64,000 nt of DNA from Blastomyces gilchristii SLH14081 (GCF_000003855.2 NW_003101682.1:4057632-4121631), one strand, 5' to 3'; shown: positions 45,445 through 57,160, counted from the first letter of the stretch. Program-made: numbers and translations. The notes: generated by a model not told the origin, from the letters alone.

Positions 45445-45950
45445 TAGACTGGCCGCCGGGACCATGAATTTCACGTTTGGTCCCATTTGGTCTGGTCCCA
45501 TACATTTCTTGGCGTGAATCCCGCTGGGACTGGCTATTAAAAAAACATGTAAAGTGACTATATATCAGATCTTAAAATGAAACCATGACTTGAAAAAAAT
45601 GAGAAAGTGGTCTCATTTGGTCTCATTTAGTCCTATTCTTGGCATAAAGTTACTATTTTTAGACATTTTAAGGTTTTTTTTAGAGTATTTTTAATTTTTA
45701 AAAAAGTAACGCTTTTTGGTAACACTCAAATGAGATTTAAAGTCATTTAAAGCAATAAAAATAATTTAAATTGAGAAGTGGAAATCATGGTCTCATTTGA
45801 AAAATGTGACAAGAGTAGACAGTAAGTCCCACTGGGACAGTATGAGACTACTATCTAATGTTAAAACCGTGTAATGGGATCAGTCGAATTGGTAATGAGA
45901 CTATCAAAAAATCTGGTCCTGGTCCCAGACACAGTCACACGGTCAGTCTA
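45445..45950 (+). mobile_element. hAT-type MITE, copy 2
   Basis: 506 bp, ends TAGACTGGCCG and CGGTCAGTCTA. 8-bp duplication cttcagaa (45437-45444) and ctttagaa (45951-45958), differing by one C-to-T change. The least mutated of the three copies. Inserted in G1 integrase at the IPENA-encoding stretch. Confidence 0.93.
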
Positions 45951-45958
45951 CTTTAGAA

Positions 45959-46860
45959 TATGCAGATGCAATTCATACAACAGATAGAATGATGAATACT
46001 TAAAGACTGCATATCGCTGAATTTGTGTGACTAATAGCATCTGTCTGAGATATTCATCTCATAATCTTGTAGACTTATTCACTAGATATTTTATCAGCAT
46101 GTTGCTCAGAATTTTATTTCAGTGTTTCATCTTTCTTTTTATCTGCAGATGATATAGTATTGTTCTACAATGTCTTGTCTATAACTGACTCATGAAATAG
46201 CTCATCACTTCTTCTATAAGATTTGCACTGTTATCAGTTAGAATTTCACACAGTATTTCATAATTGATATAGATCTCATCATGTAAGAACTTTATCACTA
46301 TCTACTCAGTTATCTCTGCAACTGCTTTCACAACTGATCAGTCAGTAGCATAGTCAATAGCAGTAATTATCTAACAATTTTCATTCGTCATTTACAGTAA
46401 TATGTCTATGAGATTCATCTCTCATCATTTAAACAGCTGTATTATACTTTTCATCTGATATTACACTTTCTTATATTCTAATCCTTTCTTAGATTCTTTT
46501 GCAATCTGTTAATTCAGGCACTTGTAAGTATACATCTGAATGTTGTCAGTCATGCTTGATCAGTATACTCTTGATTTGAGTACACTTATGAGTGCAGGGC
46601 TTTCTAAGTAGCTGAATTTCTTATACATATGAGTCATTAAGTCACATATAAACAGATGCTTCAGATAAGAAGTCTTCATATATTCTAGATTATAGTAGAG
46701 CATAACATTATTTTTCAATTTTCTCAGCTTGAAGTTCAGAAGCATCTCTTCTACTATCTTTACAAGATACTTATTATCTGATACTTTGCTGTTCTTTAAG
46801 CAGAAGATCATGACATTCACTCATTCTGATTTCTTATATTCTCTCAGTATATTTGATGCA
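45959..46860 (-). pseudogene. G1 integrase core and zinc finger (copy epsilon)
   Basis: The HHCC finger is near 46640-46510 (H-M..YKKFSYLES, then CLN). The catalytic region reads IDYATD near 46355 and CEILTDNSANLIEEV near 46250-46205. Open run 46820-46560. Colinear with copies beta and gamma. Confidence 0.78.
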
Positions 46861-48342
46861 AAGTTCTATTATACCTGATTCACAGAATTCTCATTCATGA
46901 AATCAGATCTGTAACTGATTGCATCAGATACTATAGCATTCAATTTCTTTCAGTATTTGATATGAAGATTATATGCTTAAAACTCTGAGATTCAATATAC
47001 TAAACATTTTCAAGATTTCATTGTTAATTTTAGATAGATAAGGTTTTTATAATCTATGATTACTATTGTTGTATATCTATTGTTAATATATCTATCTTAT
47101 AACATCAGTATGTGCTTGATCATCAGCAATTTTCTTTCATACACTGAGTAATTAAGTTCAGTGTCTGATAGTTTTCTATCATCATATGTCACTGAGTGCA
47201 GCTTGCTGTTCTTGCTTATCTGCAGAAGAGTGTCTCTGATGACTTATTCAGATGCATCTGTCTCAATGTAAAGAGGTTTATCACAATCTGATTGAATAAG
47301 TACTGAGAGTGTTATTACATACTCTCTCAGTATAAGAAAGGCTTCTCTGCACACAGTATTTCAGATGATTGAATGAAACTTCTGCTTTCACAGATTTTCA
47401 TTTATTTGTCTTAAGAGATCTAAGAGTAATGCAGTTATTCATGTGAAATCTTTGATGAATCTGTGATAGTATGAGATCAGCTCAAGAAATTGTTATATAT
47501 AATCTACATTTCTCAGCCGCGGTCAATTCACTGTGACTTTCAACTTCTTCAGAATGAGATTTATACAGTCATCTCTCATCATATATTCTACAAACTTCAA
47601 CTCTTGCATTTTAAACACATACTTGATTGATTTAATATAGAGCTTTTACTCTGTCAGAGTTGTAAGCACTTTATCAAGATACTTCAGATATTCATTATAT
47701 GAGTTTAAAAAGATTAAGATGTTATCTAGATATACAAGACACAAGGTTCTATTCTGTTTATAAAGAATCATATTCATTATTATTTGAAAGATAACAGATA
47801 CATTTATCAGATCAAATGATATTGTCAGAAATTCAAACTTCTCTCATTGTATATTAAATATAGTTCACAGTACTCATAGTTCATCTATATAAATTTGTCA
47901 GTATTCTGAGAGAAGATTAATCTTTAATAAATATCAGGCATTTCTCACTGTATTCAACTGTTATTGAATCTGTAGCAGTGAGTATTTATTCTTGATCATA
48001 AGCTTGTTAAGTGCTTAATAATTGATACATATCCGTCACTCTCTACTTATCTTTTTCATGAATAGAAGTGAGGAACCTCACATACTTGATGACAATTATA
48101 TGAGATCATGTTCTAGAAGATCTGTGATCTGACACTTCTATTCTTTAAGATATGTTTGTGACAGAGAATATACATTTTGATTGACTGGTTTTGCATTGTC
48201 TGTGTCAATCTCATGCATAAATCCTTGTTTTAATGACAATTTCAGTGAAAGATCTGGTTGAATGATCTTTTCATACTTTTTCAGAAGTTTCTTCATATGC
48301 TTATTCTCTTATATATTCTTATCTTGATTTTCTCCCCTTCTG
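46861..48342 (-). pseudogene. G1 RT and RNase H (copy epsilon)
   Basis: The RT catalytic box lies near 47740-47700 (YLDNILIFLNS; second Asp changed), then RNase H with YIETDASE near 47265 and NYSVYERKLL near 47150. The N-terminal RT part reaches 48342, where the target duplication of the LINE/X insertion starts. Confidence 0.8.
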
Positions 48343-48739
48343 AGTCTTGTATAATATTATTATTATTATTATTCTTCAATTATAGATGTATGCAGTCAGA
48401 GACTATGACATCTACCTGAGAACTTTTAGTTCTCCGGATTTTTCCTATATCTGTAAAGTTAACTATTATACATTCATCAATTTCAGATATACAAAATCAG
48501 AAAATTCCAGATCAGAATACAAAAACTGTTTACAAATTACAGTGTTTTAACATCTTCTGATACTTTGAAATCATTTGATAATATCATGACAAAGGAAAAG
48601 AGAACACAGTCTTAAAGATAGACACATTAAATAGATAGATAGAAAGGAATTAAAAGAAAAAGATAAAGTAAAGAGAGACTGTAATAAAATAAATTATTAA
48701 AAGATAGTATATAGCTGTTTTAACAGACTATATCTGATT

Positions 48740-50203
48740 GATTTCCTCCTCTTCATATTCAGATAATTCTGAATTTATTCATTTTCTTATAGCTGCTTGA
48801 GTTTCTGATAGAAAGTCTATTAAGTATTTAATTCCTATCTCAGTTGAGAATAAGAATCTCATATTTAATTGATTTAGATCATACTTCTCTTTCAATCTGA
48901 CTCTGAGACTATTGTATAATGCACAGTGCATTACAATATACTCAGGATTCTCATTTACATTGCAGAATGAGCATTCTATTGAGTTAAATCTATCATCAAA
49001 TCTTTGTATATAAGATTTGAAATAACCATGTCCTAGTTTCAGCTGTATTATAGATGACAATATTTTCTTTTTATATTTAATTAAACAAGATTTCCACTTG
49101 AGTTTTATTTTAAATCTTGAATAATGTATACTCTTCTTTTATTTCTGTCAGCTTTCATTTCACTTGTCTAAATAAGATTCTTTTATTTTTCTCTTTATAA
49201 AAGATCAGAATATAATTTTTTGAATAGATCTGCTTAATTCTGCACTCTTTTTTACAGCTGAATCAGTCAATTCATTGTCATGAATATTCATATGAGCACA
49301 AACAAGGTACAGATGAATTATCAGCTTTGATATTCTTCTCTTTTAAATTTTTAAAACAGAGTTTAAGATCAGTTCAAGATTCATTTAATCATTATAAATC
49401 TGACTATTTCTAAGTCTTTTTAAAGCAGCTTGACTATCAGAGAATATTTATATCTCTTTCAAACTATTTTCTCTTTTATAAGATTTTATTTCAATGAGTT
49501 TGAAATCTTTCACTATTACAAATAGTTCAGTATCAAAGACTTCAGATTCACAGTCTAGATTTCAGAAATCTGAGATAAAATTAATATTATCTTCAGTATA
49601 AGCAATGTCTGTGTCTAATCTATTCAAATTCTCATTTTTTAAGTCATCTGAATAAATCAGAATAGAGTCTTTTATATTAATTATAGAAATTCTCTTCAAA
49701 TACTGTTCATATTCTTTCTCTTTTAATAGTTCACTTATTTATAAGTCTATAAGAGATTCAATCTTTTCTCTTCAGAGAGATAACTTCTCATGATCAACTT
49801 TTTCAATATTTAAAGAAGAAAATTAATTTTTAATCAGAGAGTATAGTCTGTACAGTTGAGAAGACATTGTCTTTGAAGAATTATTTTCATTTTAATCAAG
49901 AAATCTATTTCAATTCAGTTCATTTTCAGAGTTAATTAATAGAAATGAAGAAGAGACTCTTTCTCTGATTATATAATTTAAGCTCATCTTTATAACTCTC
50001 AGAGCATAGTTCATACAGGTTTTTTCAAATCTAATAGTAGAAGAAGAAATTGAAGCTTCAATTTTCATTGCTTTAATAGAAGATGATTTGAATGCTTTCA
50101 GAATTCTTCTCAAGACTCTGTTTTGCAGACTTTGAAAGAGTTCAGTGAAATTTCCTTGATTATTCCATTAAACTTGTACTCCATAATCAGCTACTGACTA
50201 CAG
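48740..50203 (-). pseudogene. LINE ORF2 C-terminal part (copy 5): RNase H and zinc-finger-like end
   Basis: RNase H block YSD near 49650, DTELF near 49525, ELTDSAVKKSAEL near 49275-49240. The C-terminal CSFCNVNENPEYIVMHCALYN is open at 49060-48779 (93 codons) with the Cys and His ligands intact. Stops elsewhere. Confidence 0.78.
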
Positions 50204-50946
50204 GCGCTAGCCACCCGCAGAATGCATCTTAAGCTAATTACATTTAACCTTCTATAATTAACTGACCACCGCGTCTGTCCTCTCAGGCCAGCCACTAATT
50301 TCCAGAGGTGTTAGTTAGTGACTGTCACCACTCACTTGATGATGTATATACCAAGCTTCCAATTGCTGATTTCAGCCTCATTAGATGCTCATAGACCTAT
50401 CAATCAGCTGTCATGGCCTTGCCCTGTGTTAGAGATTAATCATAGGCTTGATGACTGTAGTTCTCTCTGCCAGTATTAGGGCTTGGCAGTGAGCTTGCAG
50501 GCTCTAACCTATCAGAGTGCCCTGCCTAGAGCCTAGATATGCATCTAAGCCTGCTAGTCAGATGACTTTCAAAATCATTCTCTGTATTTGAGAGAGAGCT
50601 AGGCTCTGATGACAGTTCTTGTTAGAGACTCACTTAAGTAGTGTATAATCACTATATTAGGCTTGACTCTATATTATTAGAACCTTGACAGGTGCACAGT
50701 AGAATAGTGAGACATTGATATCTTATATCAGCTCTGATGAGTGTTCACAGAATCTTGCTTAACTAGTGACTTGGCTTGCAGTAGGGAGTTCTACCCTGTA
50801 TCAAGCCTTACTAATTAGGCTCAGCCTCTATTACATGAAGGCTTTTATGAGTAAGAAGTGACAGGTGCTAGCAGTGGGATTCGAACTCATACACCTCTAA
50901 TGTGTGCGGCCTTGATTACCAGTCTTACCAACTGGGCCACGCTGGC
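50204..50946 (-). repeat. X repeat, copy 2, with full-length tRNA-like head
   Basis: The head at 50946-50865 (minus) begins TGCCAGCGTGGCCCAGTTGG (A box) and ends GAGTTCGAATCCC (B box) and GCTAGCA. The acceptor strands TGCCAGC and GCTAGCA pair at six of seven positions, and at seven with GCTGGCA from copy 1. The D-loop looks enlarged by a repeated TGGTAA, and an anticodon-like loop ATTAGAG is closed by ACAC/GTGT. The body matches copy 1 over about 660 bp. Confidence 0.75.
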
Positions 50947-50961
50947 AGTCTTGTATAATAT

Positions 50962-53247
50962 ACAGAATGCTCTTGAATGAGGTCTTGCAAATCATTCTCT
51001 TTACTTATTAATGTGTAAGCAGATTTAACACTTCTATATCAGAGATATGAAATGATCTTCTCATATCAGTTGATATAATTGTATGAACTGTTTTCTTTCT
51101 ATTAGTTAACTATATATAGTATATACATCATTGAATCTGCAGATTAAATCTTTGAAATTAATTAAGTCTGAGAATAAGGTTGTATTTCACATTCTGCACC
51201 TCTCATGTCTAAATATATCAAGATTATTCTCTGAAATATAAGAAAACTCTTACTCTTATAAATAATACTAAATATCAATTATCAGATAATTTTATACATT
51301 GTGAATCATTCACTCAGTGAATGTCTTTCAGTCTTCAGATTATATAATTATTAATATATTGTATAAAAGCTTCTATATAGACTAACACTTTCACAGTTCT
51401 CTCTTAATTCTTACTCAAGTGATCTCTATATATTAATATTTTAAGTCTTAAGATATTGAGATGAGTGTTCACTTCTTCATTCTTACTTATATCTTATTCA
51501 GAAGCCTGCTTTCTTTTTACATTTATAAAATTCAGTGAGTTATCTAATATGAGCATCTCTTTCACTTTGAAGACTTTTTATAGAATATCAGTGAGTGTCT
51601 TCAAGCTCATTAATACTACTAGTTTTTTAACTCTCTTACTTCTCTTGACTATATACACTATATACAATCTTTTATATCATGATTTTAATATTCACAGTTA
51701 AAGCAAGCTCAATGCTTACAATATCAAGATTTTCACTTAGAGAATTTCTTTTTCAGAGAATTTAGCACTTTAGTAATAGTATTTAAATCTAGATTCATCA
51801 TATTCAGATGTGTGACTTGTATTATAGAAGTCTGATTATTCATTCTTTACTAAGATATACTTAATTGCAGTATTTTCTATCACAGCTGACTCACTTATTC
51901 TCATACAATGAGAATATTGTATACTTCTTTCATTATACCTGATCATGAGCTTAAGTATTTTCATTCTACTCTTAACTCAGGCATAAGATCATGAATGCAG
52001 ATCTGTAAATAGAAGAGTGTTAAAAGTTTCTCATTTAATATAAGATAGTGTAAGCTGATGTGTGTGAAGTATGATATAAGATTACTCACTTATTTATACT
52101 TAGTAAAGTGTTTATAACACTTATCTTATATATTCACTTTCTCAAAGTTGTGTAAGATTCATTTGAAAAACTCATTTCATATTCATGAGAATGAATATCA
52201 CTTCTGATCTGTAAGATTTATCTTTTTATCTATCATTTATAATGACTTCACTTTTCTGCATAGAAATGTAGCAGATCTTAAGACTTGTTAAAATTTCATT
52301 AACTATCTGTCTATGAGTTCACACTTAATCTGATAATATAATTACATTTAACTTAGTCAGCTGATTGCAGCATCATTTTTTCAGTTACTATTAAAGCTTA
52401 GTAGCTCTGACAGATTATCTGACTTGATATATTTCATGCTTGAATTCTCATCATGTGCAGCACTCTCAGATAATGAGTATGATTCTAAAGAGATTATGAA
52501 TAATTATGATGAGATCTTCAGGTTCAGTACAGTTATCTATCTGTATAAACATTCAATTTCTCACTGCAGATCTATGACCTGATTTTCTCTATTCTTATTA
52601 ATAATGATGATTGTATTAGTGAAGCTTTTCATGACAAATGCTTGCTCTGTGATGAATATCAATTATTGCTTAACTTTCACTTCAGTCTGTCACTGTGTAT
52701 GCAAGACTTCAATTTCATTTAGAATTCTCATACATATACAGAGCTTCACTTTCAGTTCAGCAAACTCAGCTGGTTTTCTTACTGCTTTAAGTAAATCTTC
52801 TAAGAGATTCTGCATATCTTTCAGTTCAGATAGCAGAGAATAGTGTTATTATTTATATTAACTAGAGAAAGTATTCATCTCAGTGATTTTTCATTGATCA
52901 TACAGTGTCTATCATTCTATGATTTCTGTTAATCTCATATAATTCTGATAATCATTACTCTTCATTTATTCTTCTGAGTAGAGAGCAGACTTCTTTGAAT
53001 CTGATTTATCACTTTCATTTCCTTTCTCACACTCTATCATGTTCACATACATGGCATTTGTCTGAGTATGAAGTTTTTCCTCAACAAGCAGAGCAGTATT
53101 AATCAGATACTCTTTCACTTATCACTTCTTTATACACTATCTTTTGAAATATTTTAGAACCACTCTGACATCATAACTATGAATCACTTTGTAGACAGAA
53201 TTATCACACTCTGAAGAAGTCTGTACTTCTCACCAGTTTTTAGACAT
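50962..53247 (-). pseudogene. G1 gag and protease (copy epsilon)
   Basis: ATG at 53247-53245. Gag runs to about 51450 with the zinc-knuckle region near 51700, then protease remnants (about 51420-51130), then the linker up to the LINE/X insertion. Colinear with 4066-6310 and 14912-16200. Plus-strand open runs at 51465 and 52604 are shadows. Confidence 0.75.
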
Positions 53248-53256
53248 GCTATCAGA

Positions 53257-53423
53257 TGTGATTCAAAGATTGCTTGAGTCAGTGTATAATTACAGACATA
53301 CACCGGCTTCTTATCTACATCATACTAAATTAATTAGTGGCTGCTAGAGCCTTTTTACATTCGTAAGTGTGTTCAGAGGCGGCCGCGTTATTATCCGGCA
53401 GTTGTATGTTCTTCTGAATCACA
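53257..53423 (-). repeat. G1 LTR, copy 8 (5' LTR of epsilon)
   Basis: 167 bp, TGTGATTCAAAG to GAATCACA, pairing with copy 7. Keeps ggcggccgcgttattatccgg. Confidence 0.9.
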
Positions 53424-53586
53424 TTCTGAGCTGGAATTTTCCGATTTTGCATATCTGAAAGTGATAAATGTATAATAGTTAACTTTATAGATATTAGAAA
53501 AACCCTGAGAACTAAAAGTTTTCAGGTAGATATCATAGTCTCTGACTGCATACATCTATAATAGTAGAATAATAATAATAATAATA
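53424..53586 (+). mobile_element. LN copy 4, right part (3' UTR and tail)
   Basis: ttctgagctggaattttccg to (TAA)n at about 53586. Completes the LINE begun at 38459. The sequence beyond the tail does not match the left flank (G3), so the locus has changed since insertion or the left end is rearranged. Confidence 0.85.
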
Positions 53587-53608
53587 CAATAACAGTAGCA
53601 GTATTAAA

Positions 53609-54340
53609 ATGACTGAAGACACTCTCAAGTGTACACATGCAGCAGTAGTAAAAGTACAAGAGAAAGAGGCAGTAAGCAGGCTGAATACTCTTATCAAATC
53701 TAGTAAGTCAATAATATATAAGCACTATATCTTATATATTTTTCCCTATCATATTGAATCTATTTATGACAAAGTTGAAGACAGCATAAAGTCATGTTCA
53801 AACTACAATTATGAAAAGAAAGATTATATGATATATTCTAATGAATGCAAAGATGAAATTAAAAACCTGATCTGAACTCATGAGTTTTATCTTACTACTC
53901 TGACAGTTATGAAGAAATCAGTTAAGTCAGTCATAGTGAAGATAGTGAAGAATTTATTTAAGTGAATTAAGAAAGCAAAGACACGCTGATAGAAATCAGA
54001 AAATTAAAAAATAAGCAGTATAACTATTATATTAAAAGTCTTGAATATGTCTATCAGTTCTGCTAAAAAAAGTCAACTTGAAATTGAGAAGAGTAAGTTG
54101 AATATAAAAAGAGTTAAATTGAAGATTGAAAAGAAGAAAATTGCTGTGAACAAGAAGGAAAATCATAATTGAAAAGACAAAATTGAATATTAAAAACATG
54201 AAGCTTACTATTCCGCAGACAATCTTGAGATTGATTAATTATTATTATAACAGTTAAAAAGTAATATTGAAGAATCTCACAAACTTGATTAATAGTGTCA
54301 GAGAGAAAGTGCAGCATATTTTTATTGAAATATATAAAAT
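53609..54340 (+). pseudogene. Unrecognised coding remnant with coiled-coil part
   Basis: An open run of 88 codons from 53609 (MTEDTLKCTHAAVVKVQEKE) followed in frame or nearly so by a Lys/Glu-rich helical stretch near 54060-54170 (KSQLEIEKSKLNIKRVKLKI). Former Trp codons appear as TGA. The plus strand has the better amino-acid make-up. I do not recognise the protein. It could be an accessory ORF of a DNA element or a captured host gene. Confidence 0.4.
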
Positions 54341-54552
54341 AATAAACTGATTTGAAATAATTGTCAAACTTCTCAGTAATACAGTCAATAAAAGTAGTAG
54401 TGATAAGAAATCTGTTAATAGTAACATTTCTCTTCTCTTCTCTGCAACTCTTACTAATCTCTCTATTACTACTGTCAATTCTTCTCTCTTCTCTAATCTT
54501 CTGACTCTGATGAGTGTTCTGAGTCTCTGAACTTATGAAACAATCACTGAAA

Positions 54553-54760
54553 CAGTAAATGACCCGGTGGCGTAGTGGTTAACTACGCTATCATGAAGCC
54601 TCAATTGGCGGCCTTCCCCCCGGGGAATGAATGGTAAGAGAGAGTAGGTTTGAACTCTGTGAGAGTCATCTTAATCACAGCTTTCACTGTTAAGTTATAA
54701 AACAGTATCAGAGACTCTCAGATGCACTATAATAAATCATTATCAAGCTTAAGATATTCA
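54553..54760 (+). repeat. tRNA-headed repeat (SINE-like)
   Basis: A-box-like GGTGGCGTAGTGGTTAACTACGC at about 54560 and B-box-like GTAGGTTTGAACTCTG at about 54646. A C/G-rich stretch lies between (cggccttccccccggggaat). The region about 54630-54745 recurs at 37060-37148 on the minus strand. The acceptor arm pairs poorly, and no tail or target duplication was found. Confidence 0.6.
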
Positions 54761-55308
54761 TTTCAGAGATTTTCAAGCACTAATTCTTACTGATCTTAGA
54801 ATTGACAGTCTCTCAGATACTTCAAGTTAGATCAGTATTAAAGTGATTGAGATCTAGATTCTGTGCAGAATAGTGAATTATTATCAAGCTTAACTAATCA
54901 GATCTTATTTCTCTTACTCTAGACACTCACATTTAGAGAATTGAAGTTTAAAAACTATCTAATTAGAATACTCTGAGTCTAGTAAGAATCTAGATAAGAC
55001 AAGATCTAGATATTCATAATAGATAATTAGTACATGCAAGACTGTTATAGCGAATTAATAGGCTGAAATACTGAGATTAACAGCTGAAAGATTAGAGACT
55101 TAACTAGAATTAAGTAGCTCTGATATTATTCTTAGTGAGAATCTCACTTATAAATAAGCTAGTTTCAGAGGCTAGCTGAGCAGCAGGTCTTTAGAGAGAA
55201 TGATAATCTCTGAAGCAGGTCTGAGAGAACAGAGACAGTTATCAGTTATATAGAACGTTAAAAATATATATATAGCTTAAGATGTAAACTGCAGAGATCT
55301 TATTCTGT
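54761..55308. other. Unassigned AT-rich sequence
   Basis: No coding, tRNA or repeat match to the rest of the window was seen. It has a run of tatatatata near 55266 and otherwise short purine/pyrimidine patches. Confidence 0.5.
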
Positions 55309-55492
55309 AGTTTATTTTATTATAGTCTCTCTTTACTATACTTTTTCTTTTTCATTCTTTTCTATTTACTTATTTAATATGTCTATCTTTAAGACTTTAT
55401 TCTCTTTTCTTTTATCATGATATTTCTAAATAATTTCAAAGTATCAGAAGATGTTAAAATACTGCAATTTAAAAAGAGTTTGTATATTCTAA
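55309..55492 (+). mobile_element. LN copy 6: 3' UTR fragment interrupted by G2 copy A
   Basis: LINE 3' UTR from ttttattatagtctctcttt to gtatattctaa. It shares the variant atatttctaaat with copy 4. The missing end should lie beyond the right edge of the window, past G2. Confidence 0.8.
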
Positions 55493-55691
55493 TGTGACAG
55501 GCTGCGCCTGATCAATCATATAGACTATTTCATTACACTTCATAGATGCCTGCTGAAGGCTCCGATTCTCAGTCGCTGATTCTCAGCTGAAAAACTCATA
55601 AATTTTCTATTCTTCCGCCCCGAAGCTTCACTGCATACACATATAAATATTCACTATATTAATACTGATCTATTTAGTGTGGGCTCTTACA
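55493..55691 (+). repeat. G2 5' LTR (copy A), internally deleted
   Basis: 199 bp, TGTGACAGGCTGCGCC to GGGCTCTTACA. It matches 61170-61464 (295 bp) but lacks about 96 bp after the TATA-like tataaatat. Two bases into the body is tggaaaaatgtt, a possible primer-binding site start. Confidence 0.85.
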
Positions 55692-57160
55692 CTGGAAAAA
55701 TGTTCATTGTCTTCTCATTAGAAATGATTACTCATTGAAAGGATATATGAATATGTAATGATGTGTAAGAAATAGAGAAATAAACAATCTGTTAAGAAGA
55801 CACTGAGTCTCTAGATAGAAGCTTACTCATCAGTCACTCTGACCCTGTAACAAGATCTCATGAGGAGAATATCAGTGAAAGTCTCAAGAGTTCTGACATC
55901 TTAGATGTATGAGATATTCATACAATTACACTTCTTCTGATTTCGCAGATCTCACACCTCTGACGAATGATATAGCTATATCTATCAATAATATAAGAGA
56001 ACTCGTGAATGAAAGCACAGACACAGTATCACAGTAACTCTGAGCAATGTTGAAATTACAACAGCAACAGATAGCTGATATGCATACAAACTAATAATAT
56101 CAATATGAGACAATTCAACAATTAACTCAATAAGGAATTTCTGTGGAGACAATTTCAACACTGACTGAATCAGATATGAATGTGTGAGTACTGAAGAAAT
56201 ATATAGATATCTCTATATATTTTAATGCTTTTGATCTCACTCTCTATTCATCATGAAGATTGAACATGCTTGTGAAACTAAGTATAGATGAAGAGGTCAT
56301 TGATTCATTAACTAATCAAGTTTAATATATCAATGATTGATTGAAAGATCGTGTAAAACAGAAGTTTCATTCATGAATGAAAAAATGTAAATCAGTGTTA
56401 CATACATCTGACAATATTATCAGATATCTCGATATTCTGTTCAGAGACACTGCTATACAGCAGAAAGTATTAGATTGATTACAGAGTACTTAACAGATAA
56501 ATACTTCTCTCATATTATTCATTCCTGACTTCAACATCAAGATTCTTGAAGCAGGTAGTAAATCTTGAGAGAATTGAATGAAGATTAGCATGCTTAAGAA
56601 GATACCAACTTTCACACTTCTACAGATTCTTGTAAGTGTAGACAAAGACCAGACTTATGAAGGCTTCTGCCTGCATACAACTTCAAACATTGAATGATTA
56701 TCTTATCAAGCTTAAGAGTATACAGAATAGCAGCAGAAGATATTACATCTTAGCTACTCATACATCTGTGTCAAAGAATAATAATAATACAGATGTCAAG
56801 AATTGAGTAGACTCAAATGTCTATGTATAAACAAGAGTCTCTGTCATTTAAACAAGCTTCTGAGTCTCTGAGATCACTTCTGAAGAAGTCACTGATCAAT
56901 ATCAATAAGAAGTGTGTATTAATTGTAACTGATCAGAATATATTACTTTCAACTATTAATCAGTCTTTATATCTTCTCATTTAAAAGAAAGCTCAATACT
57001 GGCAGTCTGTATCAATCACATTACATTAGAGAAAGATTTGAAAGATCGCCTTGAGAACACTCTGATGAAATAGAGAAAAGATTAGCTTCTGCTCAAACTC
57101 ATAAGCAGAAGCTTGAAGAGGTCAGATAATAATGATTTGAAGAGAAAATGACAATGAATA
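55692..57160 (+). pseudogene. G2 gag (copy A)
   Basis: Reads SSDFADLTPLTNDIAIS near 55935, a Gln-rich coiled stretch (LKLQQQQIADM), a capsid-like core from YIDISIYFNAFDLTLYSS (56200) to about 56500, and a zinc knuckle near 56915-56960 as C-I-N-C-x4-[Y for H]-x4-[Y for C]. Stops at former Trp codons. Matches the minus-strand remnant at 1560-1000. Confidence 0.72.

Larger units (their letters stand above)
48358..50946 (-). mobile_element. LN copy 5 fused to the X repeat (LINE/tRNA chimera)
   Basis: One insertion bounded by a 15-bp duplication agtcttgtataatat (48343-48357, 50947-50961) in G1. Read on the minus strand it starts with the tRNA head of X (50946), runs through X to about 50204, then directly continues with LINE sequence from between RT and RNase H (equal to about 10512 of copy 1) to the (TAA)n tail at 48358. 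The single duplication around both parts shows that they inserted as one molecule. Confidence 0.85.
39872..53423 (-). mobile_element. G1 epsilon: nearly complete G1 inserted in a LINE
   Basis: Both LTRs are present (53257-53423, 39872-42376) with a TTCT target duplication at 39868-39871 and 53424-53427. Without pogo-1 (2,338 bp with TA), the MITE (514 bp with its duplication) and the LINE/X chimera (about 2.6 kb), the element is about 8.1 kb. It is the best guide to the G1 plan: gag, protease, RT, RNase H, integrase, spacer, antisense ORF, 3' region. All frames are broken. Confidence 0.88.

Noticed and set aside
50865..50946. Functional tRNA gene
   Set aside because: Acceptor pairs well but the D-loop is enlarged, the T-arm is weak and it is fused to a repeat body within a LINE insertion.
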